A DNA stretch of 64,000 nucleotides. Source: Macrococcoides equi (lineage in GTDB: Bacteria; Bacillota; Bacilli; Staphylococcales; Staphylococcaceae). The translations under genes and the position numbers were made by a program. This document shows positions 17,028-24,599 of the stretch, piece after piece; within the stretch, counting starts at the first letter, position 1, and every line of letters starts with the position of its first letter. Location of the stretch: NCBI RefSeq assembly GCF_047425865.1, contig NZ_CP179735.1, one strand, 5' to 3'. The notes under the pieces are model-generated. The model had not been told where the DNA came from. It did no database searches and saw nothing but the letters and a program-made list of their open reading frames with translations.

Positions 17028-17186
17028 TTAAAGATATTTCTCTAAAACAATTTCATCATTTATTGGAATCCCGTTCTCAGCAATGACTGGTATTTGAGGT
17101 TTTATTTTTCTATCCTCATTTTTAATAGTATTTGTAGATAAGTTTATAGTGGTAGCTAGACCAAAGGGGTGATGCCTTTGATTTTG
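17028..17186 (-). pseudogene. Possible 3' remnant of an unknown gene
   Basis: A 52-codon open frame without a start ends in TAA at 17028. Its text (IKPQIPVIAENGIPINDEIV and before it HHPFGLATTINLSTNTIKNE) looks like the C-terminus of a real protein rather than noise. It overlaps the leader of the toxin transcript on the other strand. It may be what is left of a gene deleted when the toxin locus arrived. I cannot name the family. Confidence 0.25.
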
Positions 17187-17217
17187 TTAGTTAGGTGTTT
17201 CTCCTGGAAAGGATAAC

Positions 17218-17310
17218 ATGACTGATTTTGAGTTATTGAGTATAATGTTGATGATGTTTGCAATCATTATACCACTCATTATTAGACTAAATGACAAAGA
17301 CAAAAAATAA
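17218..17310 (+). CDS. Putative type I toxin, small holin-like membrane peptide
   Basis: A 30-residue peptide: an acidic N-terminus (MTDFELLS), one membrane helix (about 6-23) and a charged tail RLNDKDKK. This is the layout of the TxpA/SprG/Hol-Tox group of type I toxins, which insert in the membrane when their RNA antitoxin is lost. GGAAAGG lies 6 bases before the ATG. The mRNA probably ends at the terminator at 17392-17417. An antisense RNA with its own promoter and terminator overlaps the 3' half. Toxicity itself is inference from family resemblance. Confidence 0.75.
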   Translation: MTDFELLSIMLMMFAIIIPLIIRLNDKDKK

Positions 17311-17344
17311 CCACTCATAAGCTTGACAGAGCTGAGTGGTTATT
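17302..17344 (-). terminator. Terminator of the antisense RNA
   Basis: Arms AATAACCACTCA (17306-17317) and TGAGTGGTTATT (17333-17344), with a T run only on the minus strand. It covers the toxin stop codon. Confidence 0.75.
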
Positions 17345-17391
17345 GAGTAAAAAAATAACATAGGCTAGTCACCGTATAAACGGATCTACAT

Positions 17392-17417
17392 GAGGAGTGT
17401 TACCGAACTCCTCTTTT
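17392..17417 (+). terminator. Terminator of the toxin mRNA
   Basis: GAGGAGT (17392-17398) and ACTCCTC (17407-17413) followed by TTTT on the plus strand. Confidence 0.6.
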
Positions 17418-17424
17418 CATTTAC

Positions 17425-17453
17425 ATTTTACAATGGATAGCTCTGAAATGCAA
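17425..17453 (-). promoter_or_regulatory. Promoter of the antisense RNA
   Basis: On the minus strand TTGCAT (17453-17448), a 17-base spacer and TAAAAT (17430-17425). Confidence 0.6.
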
Positions 17454-17458
17454 AAATA

Positions 17459-18019
17459 TTAATACTTTCTTATTTCTGCTGGTCTATAGTTTGTTATTAC
17501 AGATTCTATTTGTTCAATTGAATCCACAAACGCTATTCTTTCTCGATCATCAGCTGTCAAGAACCCTTTATCAACCATATTATCAAAAAATCCTGCTAAC
17601 AAATCATAGTAGCCACTTTTATTATATAGGATACATGGGCGATCATTTTGTCCGATTCTTGACCATGAAATTACTTCAGCGATTTCCTCTAAAGTACCTG
17701 GACCCCCAGGAAGCGCAACACAAACATCACCAAGCGACAAGATTTTATTTTTACGCTCACTCATATTATCTACAATAACAAGTTCAGTAAGTCCAGGATG
17801 TGAGATTTCTCTATCTGCAAGGAACTTTGGCATCACACCAATTACTTCTCCACCATTTTCTAATACAGTATTCGCGATCGTACCCATTAATCCAACATGA
17901 CCACCACCATAGACAAGTGCGTGATTATTTTCTGCAATCCATTTTCCGAGTTCAATTGCGTTATCGTTAAACACTGTTTCATTTCCTGTACTAGCACCAC
18001 AATATACGATAATTTTCAT
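17459..18019 (-). CDS. LOG family protein (cytokinin riboside 5'-monophosphate phosphoribohydrolase type)
   Basis: 186 residues, Rossmann-like. Motifs: YGGGHVGLMG (about 37-46), the Arg in MSERKNKI (87-94) and PGGPGTLEE (104-112), the signature of LOG/TIGR00730 proteins that split a nucleoside monophosphate into base and ribose 5-phosphate. They were once annotated as lysine decarboxylases. In staphylococci the physiological substrate is unclear. AGGAG lies 7 bases before the ATG. It follows a Nudix gene after 10 bases, so the two may act together on nucleotides. Confidence 0.93.
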   Translation of the reverse strand: MKIIVYCGASTGNETVFNDNAIELGKWIAENNHALVYGGGHVGLMGTIANTVLENGGEVIGVMPKFLADREISHPGLTELVIVDNMSERKNKILSLGDVCVALPGGPGTLEEIAEVISWSRIGQNDRPCILYNKSGYYDLLAGFFDNMVDKGFLTADDRERIAFVDSIEQIESVITNYRPAEIRKY

Positions 18020-18029
18020 TTAAATTCTC

Positions 18030-18413
18030 CTAATTCTTATTTAATTTTTGAATTAATACTTTTACTGCTGGAGCAATGTTTGTTGTATCATTCATATCTA
18101 TGTATTGAACATCTGTTATTTCACTTGATTTCTCTATATGTCCAAGCCCTTCATATGTATAACATCTTAATTCTACTTCATAATCAGTATCAGGATAGGC
18201 CGGTCCTACTATTGTATCTAGGTATGTAAGGTTACTTGCATCTAACTTAACTGATAACTCTTCTTTTATCTCCCTAATTAATGACTCAATATCACTTTCA
18301 CCTACTTCGATCTTTCCACCTGGTAAATAATATTTTTCATTTTGCCTTACTTTCACTAAAAGGATTCGATTTTCTTTAATATCAACTAGATTCGCACAAA
18401 CATATTTAATCAA
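18030..18413 (-). CDS. Nudix hydrolase
   Basis: 127 residues. The Nudix box is complete at about 33-55 (GKIEVGESDIESLIREIKEE then LSV), with Ser in place of the usual Gly near the end. LPGGKIE precedes it as in MutT-type enzymes. The start is probably TTG 18413, which has AGGAG 7 bases upstream; the GTG at 18422 touches that site. It lies 10 bases before the LOG gene. Substrate unknown; a damaged-nucleotide or dinucleotide pyrophosphatase is plausible. Confidence 0.88.
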   Translation of the reverse strand: MIKYVCANLVDIKENRILLVKVRQNEKYYLPGGKIEVGESDIESLIREIKEELSVKLDASNLTYLDTIVGPAYPDTDYEVELRCYTYEGLGHIEKSSEITDVQYIDMNDTTNIAPAVKVLIQKLNKN

Positions 18414-18524
18414 AGTAGTCACTCCTAAAATTTAACTAATGCTAGTATAACAAAACAAAAGAATAAATATTACTTCTGACATCAACAAAATAATAATTAA
18501 TACATCGACTAATTTATTATAATA

Positions 18525-19025
18525 TTATAAATCAATCCAAAATCTATGTGTAACGCCACCATCTTCTCTTATATGTAACTGATCTTGTACGCCACCATTG
18601 TTTAATATTACTTTTCTACTTGCAATATTATGTTCATCACAGGTTATTAGTGCTTTATCTACATTCAAAGATTTCAAAAATTTTAAGGACTCATTTAGAA
18701 TCTTTGACGCATAGCCTTGACCTCTCTTGTCAGGTCTTACGCCATAACCAACATGACCACCATAATAAATTAAAAACTCATTTAAATAATGACGAATATT
18801 AGAGGAACCTATAATTTTTCCATCTTCAAATAAAAACAATGTAGTATTTAATACTTCATATGATTTTTCACGTTCTTCTAAATTATTAATAAAGTCTTGA
18901 AAAGAATCATATCTATTTATATTTGTAGCCGATGGAACAATACTTTTCTGTTCTTCTCCCCAAGCATTGAAATATTCCATAAATAATATTTCATCATTAA
19001 TCGTCAGTCTTCTAAATTCAATCAT
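18525..19025 (-). CDS. GNAT family N-acetyltransferase
   Basis: 166 residues. Motif A reads GGHVGYGVRPDKRGQGYASKIL (about 88-109, contains RGQGYA) and motif B ITCDEHNIASRKVILNNGG (about 127-145). The ending RFWIDL fits the YjcK/RimL-like acetyltransferases often found in Firmicutes. Two adjacent ATGs are possible; the second has AAAGGAG at 6 bases. One of four GNAT genes in 3.2 kb. Confidence 0.9.
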   Translation of the reverse strand: MIEFRRLTINDEILFMEYFNAWGEEQKSIVPSATNINRYDSFQDFINNLEEREKSYEVLNTTLFLFEDGKIIGSSNIRHYLNEFLIYYGGHVGYGVRPDKRGQGYASKILNESLKFLKSLNVDKALITCDEHNIASRKVILNNGGVQDQLHIREDGGVTHRFWIDL

Positions 19026-19098
19026 CATATTCTCCTTTTTATAATGAACATAGTCTTGATATAAATATATTCACTTCTGAAATTCTTTACTAATTCAC

Positions 19099-19593
19099 CT
19101 ATAATAATTTACTCATATAATACTCATCATAAAATATCTCATTAATCTTCAATGATCGTCGTTTTGTACCTTCTATTTCAAATCCGCTTTTTTGATACAA
19201 TCTAACGCCCGCTTCATTCTTGCTTACAACCGTTAATTCTAATCTTGTAATCCCAACAGTATTAGCCCACTTTTCAACCGCTTCAAACAGCTGAGTTCCA
19301 ACACCTTGTCCTCTAGCGTCCTCATGAACACCTATAACTAGATATGCAGTATGCTTATTACGTAACGACGTATTGCCTATCGCAATGAGATAACCACATA
19401 ATGTGCCATTATCAGCAACAAAAATATTGCTGTTATCTTGTTTACTAAAATGTTCAATCATTTTCAATTGTTTCTCAACACTATTATTACGCTCACCCGG
19501 TTCCATTAACATAAAGTTAGAAGTCGATTCAACATGGTCTATTAAATTCATTAATTGTTCGGCGTCTTTATTTGTCGCTTTTCTTATGATCAT
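19099..19593 (-). CDS. GNAT family N-acetyltransferase
   Basis: 164 residues. Motif A: YLVIGVHEDARGQGVGTQLF (about 84-103, RGQGVG); motif B: NEAGVRLYQKSGFEIEG (about 130-146). The tail YDEYYMSKLL is typical of the YhhY/RimI-like group. The gene overlaps the stop of the alpha/beta hydrolase by 4 bases (ATGA), which implies coupled translation. Substrate unknown. Confidence 0.92.
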   Translation of the reverse strand: MIIRKATNKDAEQLMNLIDHVESTSNFMLMEPGERNNSVEKQLKMIEHFSKQDNSNIFVADNGTLCGYLIAIGNTSLRNKHTAYLVIGVHEDARGQGVGTQLFEAVEKWANTVGITRLELTVVSKNEAGVRLYQKSGFEIEGTKRRSLKINEIFYDEYYMSKLL

Positions 19594-20471
19594 TTTGAAC
19601 CTCCCAAAAAGTGTTTAATCGTTTTTACAAACAATGTTGTTTCCTCAATATCCGGAAAATGAGCACTTTCTTTAAAGTATTCCACTTGGCAATTTTTTAA
19701 CTTTGATTGTATTAATTCTGTTGTTGCTATACCAGTATTCTTATCAAATATTCCAGTAATGATTAACGTAGGAATATCGAGAAATGTGATTTGTTCAAGT
19801 AGATTTTCACTATTTAATGATTTCACAATTTCATTATAGAATATCCCATCATTAACTAATCCACTTTCTTCCCACAACTTACGATTTAGAATAGCATAAT
19901 TAGGTTTATGAAATAGCAGTTGATCTATTTCTTCAACACTAGCAATTGACCAGGCATACTCTATACATTGATAGATATCGTGGTTTTGTAAGTAATCATT
20001 CAGTAACTTTCTATTACCGTCATTAAATACTGATAAGAAACCAGAAAGTTGAACTAAATTACTGATGGATAATGTAATTAATGACGGAGACTCTAATATT
20101 ATTTTATGAATATGTTGTGGATGTGTCACAGCATATCGTAATGCCAATTCACCTCCAAATGAATAACCAAGTATATAAAACTGATCAATCTCTAGTTCAA
20201 TTCTTAACGCCTCTAAATCATTAACTAATTGATTAATATGAATAGTACTAATATCATCAACATTGCCACTTCTACCACAATGACGTTGTTCATAATATAT
20301 AACAGGTATTGTTTTCTCTAGTTCTAGACCTGAAGTACGCTCAAATGTATAATGATTTCCACCTGGACCACCATGAACGATAATTAAAGGGATTTGATTT
20401 TTATAATCTCCAATAAGTTTTACCCAATGATTACATTGATTGATATTTATGATATGTTCACCTTGTAACAT
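19590..20471 (-). CDS. Alpha/beta hydrolase, prolyl aminopeptidase-like (S33)
   Basis: 293 residues. HGGPGG (33-38) is the oxyanion-hole motif of proline iminopeptidases, YYEQRHCGRSG follows as usual, the nucleophile Ser104 lies in LGYSFGGE, and ESAHFPDIEE near the C-terminus supplies the His. Family members cut N-terminal Pro from peptides or hydrolyse small esters and amides. It sits between two GNAT genes (4 bases from each side or overlapping), in a single operon. The true substrate is unknown. Confidence 0.88.
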   Translation of the reverse strand: MLQGEHIININQCNHWVKLIGDYKNQIPLIIVHGGPGGNHYTFERTSGLELEKTIPVIYYEQRHCGRSGNVDDISTIHINQLVNDLEALRIELEIDQFYILGYSFGGELALRYAVTHPQHIHKIILESPSLITLSISNLVQLSGFLSVFNDGNRKLLNDYLQNHDIYQCIEYAWSIASVEEIDQLLFHKPNYAILNRKLWEESGLVNDGIFYNEIVKSLNSENLLEQITFLDIPTLIITGIFDKNTGIATTELIQSKLKNCQVEYFKESAHFPDIEETTLFVKTIKHFLGGSK

Positions 20472-20475
20472 ATTA

Positions 20476-21027
20476 TCACCTCTTTACGTCCTCCCACTCA
20501 CTTCTCAGCATCCCCATTTTAATCGCATCATAATACTTACCATCAATTATTCTCGCATCACGAATTCTTGCTTCTTCAATCATTCCAATTTTTTCTGCCA
20601 ATTTCATCATACGAATATTCCCTGACCATGTTGAAATCCCAATACGATGTAAATCACTATTACTGAAGATATAATCAACCCACTGCTTGAATGCAGAGGA
20701 ACCATAACCTCCACTCCAATAATCAGGATTATATATGCATATCCCAATTTCCATCCAATTCGTTTCAGAACTCACCCAATTAGCATGTAATGTTCCTAGA
20801 AATTGTCCTTCGTGAATGATATACATTGATCTCGGAATACCTTGATAGAGATATTCAATTTTAATTGGCTTGCTTACGTATTCCTCCTTCGATAATTCCG
20901 TCGTTGGTCTTGCATAATACGGCCCATTCCACTTTGCTGATTCTTGTACTTCATCTTCAAATAACCAATAATATAAATCAGCAATAAATTCTTTATTTGG
21001 TAAAATGATAGATACTTTATTAGACAT
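20476..21027 (-). CDS. GNAT acetyltransferase, RimJ/RimL type
   Basis: 183 residues. MEIGICIYNPDYWSGGYGSSAF (about 92-113) is motif A with an altered GxG loop, and HRIGISTWSGNIRMMKLAEKIGMIEEARIR (split by motif B) is characteristic of the RimJ/RimL branch, which acetylates N-terminal amino groups of proteins or small amines and antibiotics. GGAGGTCATT precedes the ATG. It begins inside the last codons of a Nudix remnant and is 4 bases upstream of the hydrolase. Confidence 0.9.
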   Translation of the reverse strand: MSNKVSIILPNKEFIADLYYWLFEDEVQESAKWNGPYYARPTTELSKEEYVSKPIKIEYLYQGIPRSMYIIHEGQFLGTLHANWVSSETNWMEIGICIYNPDYWSGGYGSSAFKQWVDYIFSNSDLHRIGISTWSGNIRMMKLAEKIGMIEEARIRDARIIDGKYYDAIKMGMLRSEWEDVKR

Positions 21028-21139
21028 AATGACCTCCAGATTTCAAATAAATTTTTATGAATATTTCATCTTCTGGATACATCCAATCTATATCATCGTA
21101 TTCAGATATAGTTATCCATTTTATTTCTCCATTTTTAAT
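21020..21139 (-). pseudogene. Remnant of a MutT-like Nudix hydrolase (C-terminal tail)
   Basis: A 39-codon open frame reads NGEIKWITISEYDDIDWMYP and ends in TAA inside the start of the GNAT gene (8 bases shared). GEIKW followed by two acidic residues and DW is the usual C-terminal pattern of MutT-type enzymes. No Nudix box remains in the 100 bases upstream. It is probably a deletion relic of an operon gene. Confidence 0.5.
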
Positions 21140-21246
21140 TCATCCATTGTCATCACCCATATATTAAAGTAATAAGTTAGCGAATAATTTTAGTTTTTTT
21201 ATTTACGATTGTTCATTTGCCAATTAAATTAAATATCAATTAAACG

Positions 21247-21663
21247 TTATTCTGTATATTCCACTTCCAAGTGTGGTTTATGATACACTGCCATTGCTGT
21301 TGTTAATTTTTTAAATCCCAACTTTTTATAGAACGCTTCATTCCCAGTTGTTGAGATCAAATGGATACAAGATAATGATTCAAATTGCTCTAATAATTGT
21401 TGCACGAGATTTTTAGCAATCCCTTGTCCTTGGTAATTTGGATGAACTACGACGTCATAAATCGCAGCATTAAATACGCCATCCGATAGTGCCCTGGCAA
21501 ATCCGACAACTTGATTACTATGTTTAGCGATAACTATATGCGAACTATTTTCAGATATTGTTCTGACTTTTTCTATATCATGCCCAGTCCATCCAACACT
21601 TTTATAAACTTTAACCATCTGTTCAAAATCTTGTTCTTGCAAAGTTGTTTTGTAACTAATCAT
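21247..21663 (-). CDS. GNAT family N-acetyltransferase
   Basis: About 138 residues. Motif A: AAIYDVVVHPNYQGQGIAKNLVQ (split as DVVVHPNYQGQGIAKNLV, about 65-82); GNEAFYKKLGFKKL (about 106-119) is motif B. It resembles the small YitI/AttT-like acetyltransferases. ATG 21663 is chosen; GTG 21678 is possible but has a poor ribosome binding site. It stands alone with little intergenic signal. Confidence 0.88.
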   Translation of the reverse strand: MISYKTTLQEQDFEQMVKVYKSVGWTGHDIEKVRTISENSSHIVIAKHSNQVVGFARALSDGVFNAAIYDVVVHPNYQGQGIAKNLVQQLLEQFESLSCIHLISTTGNEAFYKKLGFKKLTTAMAVYHKPHLEVEYTE

Positions 21664-21743
21664 AACTAAAGTAACCACCTACATCAGTTTTAGTATTATC
21701 TTAACTCATTTTCCAACTTTTCTAAATAGTCTTTTAATTACGC

Positions 21744-21770
21744 AAAAAAATAACCAGCTTTCGCTGGTTA
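21744..21770 (-). terminator. Terminator of the S66 peptidase gene
   Basis: TAACCAGC (21751-21758) and GCTGGTTA (21763-21770) with TTTC loop and a T run on the minus strand. Confidence 0.85.
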
Positions 21771-22796
21771 CTCTACTGCATTTTCTAAAATTGTAAATCT
21801 CTTTTGATCTACATCAATTTCTGCTTGTACACCATATGGCAAGATGCATTTGGGTTCATTATGTCCAAAACTTGCATTATATAGTACCGGTAAATCGTTT
21901 CTTCCCACTTCTTTTAGTATCTTCTGATAAACTGCTTTTATCTCATCATAGTACACTCCGTCTTGTGGTCTTCCAATAATTAACCCATTGATACGGTCAT
22001 ATATCCCCATAACAGCAAATTTACGTAAATACTGCTCAAGTACACTCGGTGCTGTATGTTGTTCAGAGGTTTCAAGAAATAATATCGCCCCGTTAAATGC
22101 ATCTATTCCAGGAAAATACTGAGTACCTGTTAGTAGCATTAATGTTTCAATACATCCTCCAATTAAGTGACCCTGACCCTGTCCTGAGCTATGGATGACT
22201 TCATATCCCTCATTAAGATTTTTCTCACGTTCAAAATCTTTTGCTATTTCATCCCAAAGCAGTCCAAACTTTCTGATGTACTGAGAAGTTTTTATTTCTC
22301 CTATTTCCCCTTCATTAAACAGCACATTCAATATTTGATTCACTGTATAGTCATCCATCTCTATGTTCTCAGCAAAGTCTGTGAGTAGTGCTGGTCCATA
22401 AAATGTGGTAATCCCTTGTTGATAAAAGTACAAATGTTGTACCGTAGTATCTGAATACCCCATAAATATTTTCGGATTATTTCTAAATGCTTCTATATTA
22501 ATATACGGCATAATCCTAACTGATTCCGTTCCACCGATTGCACATATGATGGCTTTGACATCTGGATCGAGTATTGCCTGATTAAAGTCTTCTGCACGCA
22601 TTTGTGGATGATGATATAAATAGTCTGAGCCTTTAAGGGCATTTGGCATAACTTTCACTTTAAGTCCAAATACTTCTTCAAGTCTTTCTATTCCTTGTTT
22701 CGTTCTCCAGATGAAATCATCATCTCCTGCCATCCCACTAGATAATGAAACAATAGCAACTGTGTCACCTTTTTTTATCTTTATTGGTTTTATCAT
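21768..22796 (-). CDS. LD-carboxypeptidase family protein (S66, MccF-like)
   Basis: 342 residues. The nucleophile Ser115 is in FMGYSDTT; GHLIGGCIETLMLL (near 210) and FLETSEQ hold the Glu, and the C-terminal FGHNEP the His of the S66 triad. Members are murein LD-carboxypeptidases or MccF, which inactivates microcin C-type peptidyl-adenylates. The opening KKGDTVAIVSLSSG is typical. ATG 22796 is chosen because AAGGTG lies 6 bases before it. It is a single gene with its own terminator. Which of the two roles applies cannot be decided. Confidence 0.9.
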   Translation of the reverse strand: MIKPIKIKKGDTVAIVSLSSGMAGDDDFIWRTKQGIERLEEVFGLKVKVMPNALKGSDYLYHHPQMRAEDFNQAILDPDVKAIICAIGGTESVRIMPYINIEAFRNNPKIFMGYSDTTVQHLYFYQQGITTFYGPALLTDFAENIEMDDYTVNQILNVLFNEGEIGEIKTSQYIRKFGLLWDEIAKDFEREKNLNEGYEVIHSSGQGQGHLIGGCIETLMLLTGTQYFPGIDAFNGAILFLETSEQHTAPSVLEQYLRKFAVMGIYDRINGLIIGRPQDGVYYDEIKAVYQKILKEVGRNDLPVLYNASFGHNEPKCILPYGVQAEIDVDQKRFTILENAVE

Positions 22797-22907
22797 TTTC
22801 GTCACCTTGCTTAGTTATTTATTAAACTTATTGTATATTAAATAACTAAACTTTAAAAGGTTGAGTAATTTATTTGACTTACGATTAATTAATTTATCTT
22901 TTGTATT

Positions 22908-23642
22908 TTACGATTTTATTGTCGCATAGTGTTTCATCGCTGCACTCATAAATTCTGCTAAATTTTCACCGTACTGATTAATATTTTCTTTAAATCGTTC
23001 ATCCATTGTATACATGTCACCTAATCCATAAAATGCATCTAGTGAATAGTTACCAAAGTTATGATTCAAGAAGTGATAAAATTTATTCGTTTGTTCTAAT
23101 ACTAAAACCTCTTCAACTGCTTTATCTTTCAATGCATTAAATTCTTTAAACATTTGTACCCAATCTGCGCTTAATTGTTCTTTTTCCGAATCCTTTAATT
23201 GATTTAATTTGTTATTCGTTGCATCAACCACTTGATCTCCAAATTTCTCTCTTGCTTCTTGTTCGTATTGATTATCGTTAAAGTTAAATCCTTTAAATTT
23301 CTCTTCATTTGTCATTTTAATTCCTTCTTTCTTACTGTGTATCGTTTGATTAATCAGTTGAATCATTGTATCAATTTGCTTTTGCTTAAGCAGCAATTTC
23401 TGTCTATGTGCCATAAGTTTATCTATATCACTCTTATTTTCTTGTAGTGTTTCTTTAATTTCTTTTAATGGCATATCAATAGCGCGGTAAAATAATATTA
23501 ACTGTAAACGATCTAAATCCGCTTCAGAATAGCGTCTATATCCGTTTTCATCTTTATTGGGTACGAGTAGTCCGATTTCATCATAATGGTGTAGTGTTCT
23601 AATACTAATATTTGCAATCTGTGCAACTTTTTTTATTTTCAT
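22908..23642 (-). CDS. MerR family regulator with TipAS-type effector domain
   Basis: 244 residues. Residues 1-70 are the MerR winged helix (VAQIANISIRTLHHYDEIGLL, GYRRYSEADLDRLQ), followed by a coiled-coil dimer helix (about 75-105). From about residue 120 comes a helical TipAS antibiotic-recognition domain (FKGFNFNDNQYEQEAREKFGD). Such proteins bind small, often peptide, drugs and activate their own and efflux genes. The start at 23642 follows AAGGAGGCAGAAA. The promoter has the 19-base spacer typical of MerR activation. Confidence 0.92.
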   Translation of the reverse strand: MKIKKVAQIANISIRTLHHYDEIGLLVPNKDENGYRRYSEADLDRLQLILFYRAIDMPLKEIKETLQENKSDIDKLMAHRQKLLLKQKQIDTMIQLINQTIHSKKEGIKMTNEEKFKGFNFNDNQYEQEAREKFGDQVVDATNNKLNQLKDSEKEQLSADWVQMFKEFNALKDKAVEEVLVLEQTNKFYHFLNHNFGNYSLDAFYGLGDMYTMDERFKENINQYGENLAEFMSAAMKHYATIKS

Positions 23643-23661
23643 TTTCTGCCTCCTTAAACAC

Positions 23662-23692
23662 AATATAGTGTATAACGTTACGTAAGAGTCAA
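23662..23692 (-). promoter_or_regulatory. MerR-type promoter with 19-base spacer
   Basis: On the minus strand TTGACT (23692-23687) and TATATT (23667-23662) are separated by 19 bases. The spacer holds TTACGTAA and AACGTT dyads. Overlong spacers with dyads are where MerR proteins bind and twist DNA to activate transcription, so the gene is probably self-activated. Confidence 0.7.
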
Positions 23693-23693
23693 G

Positions 23694-23722
23694 AAAAAAC
23701 TCAGGAATATTTTCCTGAGTTT
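23694..23722 (-). terminator. Terminator of tenA
   Basis: AAACTCAGGAA (23697-23707) and TTCCTGAGTTT (23712-23722), with T residues following on the minus strand; it overlaps the stop codon. Confidence 0.85.
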
Positions 23723-24398
23723 AGAATGTTGGTATTGGCCATAGTTCTCTGTTTTCACACATATCCCAAAACATATATTCATAATAGCTTGTTTTCACAA
23801 TGATTTGTTCAAGTTCCATGAGTTCTGATTCAGGTTTACCTTCCGTCAGTTGATTCATTAATCGAATCGCATCATTTGTAAATGCCGTAAATTCTTCTCC
23901 TGAATAAGTTTCAACCCATTCATGATATGGATTTTGTTCAGAGAGTGCAAATGGTTCTTTCGCTAAGTGCTGTCCAATAAAATTATAGCTCCACGCACAT
24001 GCGAGCAGACATGCAACGACATGTTCAGCTCCACCACGTTGTGCATGATTAAGCATATAACTTGTATAAGCAGTATTAACTGCAGAAGCTTGAGTATTTT
24101 CCAAAGTTTTTCCGTCTATGCCAAATTGCTTAGCAAACTTTCGATGTAAATCCATTTCCATGAACAATGTACCATGAAGTAAATTAGCAAAAGTCCCCAT
24201 CGTTTCTAAATCACGGGCTTTCGCACTGCCAATTGCCATCAGCTTTGCATATTCAATTAAATAGACATAATCCTGCTTTAACCAGTGCTGAAACTTTTCA
24301 TTATTTAATGAACCATCACCTAGTCCCTTTACAAATGGATGATTGAGGTAAGACGTCCAGATTGGTTGAACACGTTCAAATATACGGTCAGTAAACAT
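23721..24398 (-). CDS. tenA: Aminopyrimidine aminohydrolase (thiaminase II)
   Basis: 225 residues of the TenA helical-bundle family, which hydrolyses degraded thiamine bases to HMP for thiamine salvage. Visible residues: Asp43 in LKQDYVYL, the nucleophile Cys134 in CAWSYNFIG, and YEYMFWDMCENRELWP (about 207-222), which brings the catalytic Glu. Length is normal. It stands alone; thiM, thiD and thiE are not in the window. A TPP riboswitch with a terminator precedes it, and AGGAGG follows that terminator directly. Confidence 0.95.
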   Translation of the reverse strand: MFTDRIFERVQPIWTSYLNHPFVKGLGDGSLNNEKFQHWLKQDYVYLIEYAKLMAIGSAKARDLETMGTFANLLHGTLFMEMDLHRKFAKQFGIDGKTLENTQASAVNTAYTSYMLNHAQRGGAEHVVACLLACAWSYNFIGQHLAKEPFALSEQNPYHEWVETYSGEEFTAFTNDAIRLMNQLTEGKPESELMELEQIIVKTSYYEYMFWDMCENRELWPIPTF

Positions 24399-24412
24399 TT
24401 TTTCCTCCTAAA

Positions 24413-24527
24413 AAACCTATCCACCAGGGGATAGGTTCTTAGTCAACCACTTCCCTTCGCTGGCATTAACCAACAGGTTCAAAGGGTTGGATCAACCTCT
24501 CAGCACATCGTGCACCCCTAGTGAATA
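24413..24527 (-). promoter_or_regulatory. TPP riboswitch with transcription terminator
   Basis: Read on the minus strand: AGGGGTGC, GTGCTGAGA, ACCCTTTGAACCTG, then TTAATGCCAGCGAAGGGAAG, the conserved THI-box segments. It is followed by a terminator (AACCTATCC with GGATAGGTT, then TTTTTT, 24413-24438). High TPP should stop transcription before tenA. Confidence 0.95.
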
Positions 24528-24599
24528 AGATATATGAATTATAATTTAGTATAACAATAAAATTAACACATACTCAAATAAGTAAAGTGCTTTCTTAAA

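Larger units (their letters stand above)
17302..17419 (-). ncRNA. Predicted antisense RNA antitoxin
   Basis: A minus-strand promoter (17425-17453) and a minus-strand terminator (17302-17344) define a transcript of about 115 bases. It is complementary to the 3' untranslated part of the toxin mRNA and reaches the toxin stop codon. It contains hairpins GAGGAGT/ACTCCTC and CCGTTTATACGG. This convergent overlap at the 3' ends is the arrangement of txpA/ratA and sprG/sprF. Transcript ends are predicted only. Confidence 0.6.
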
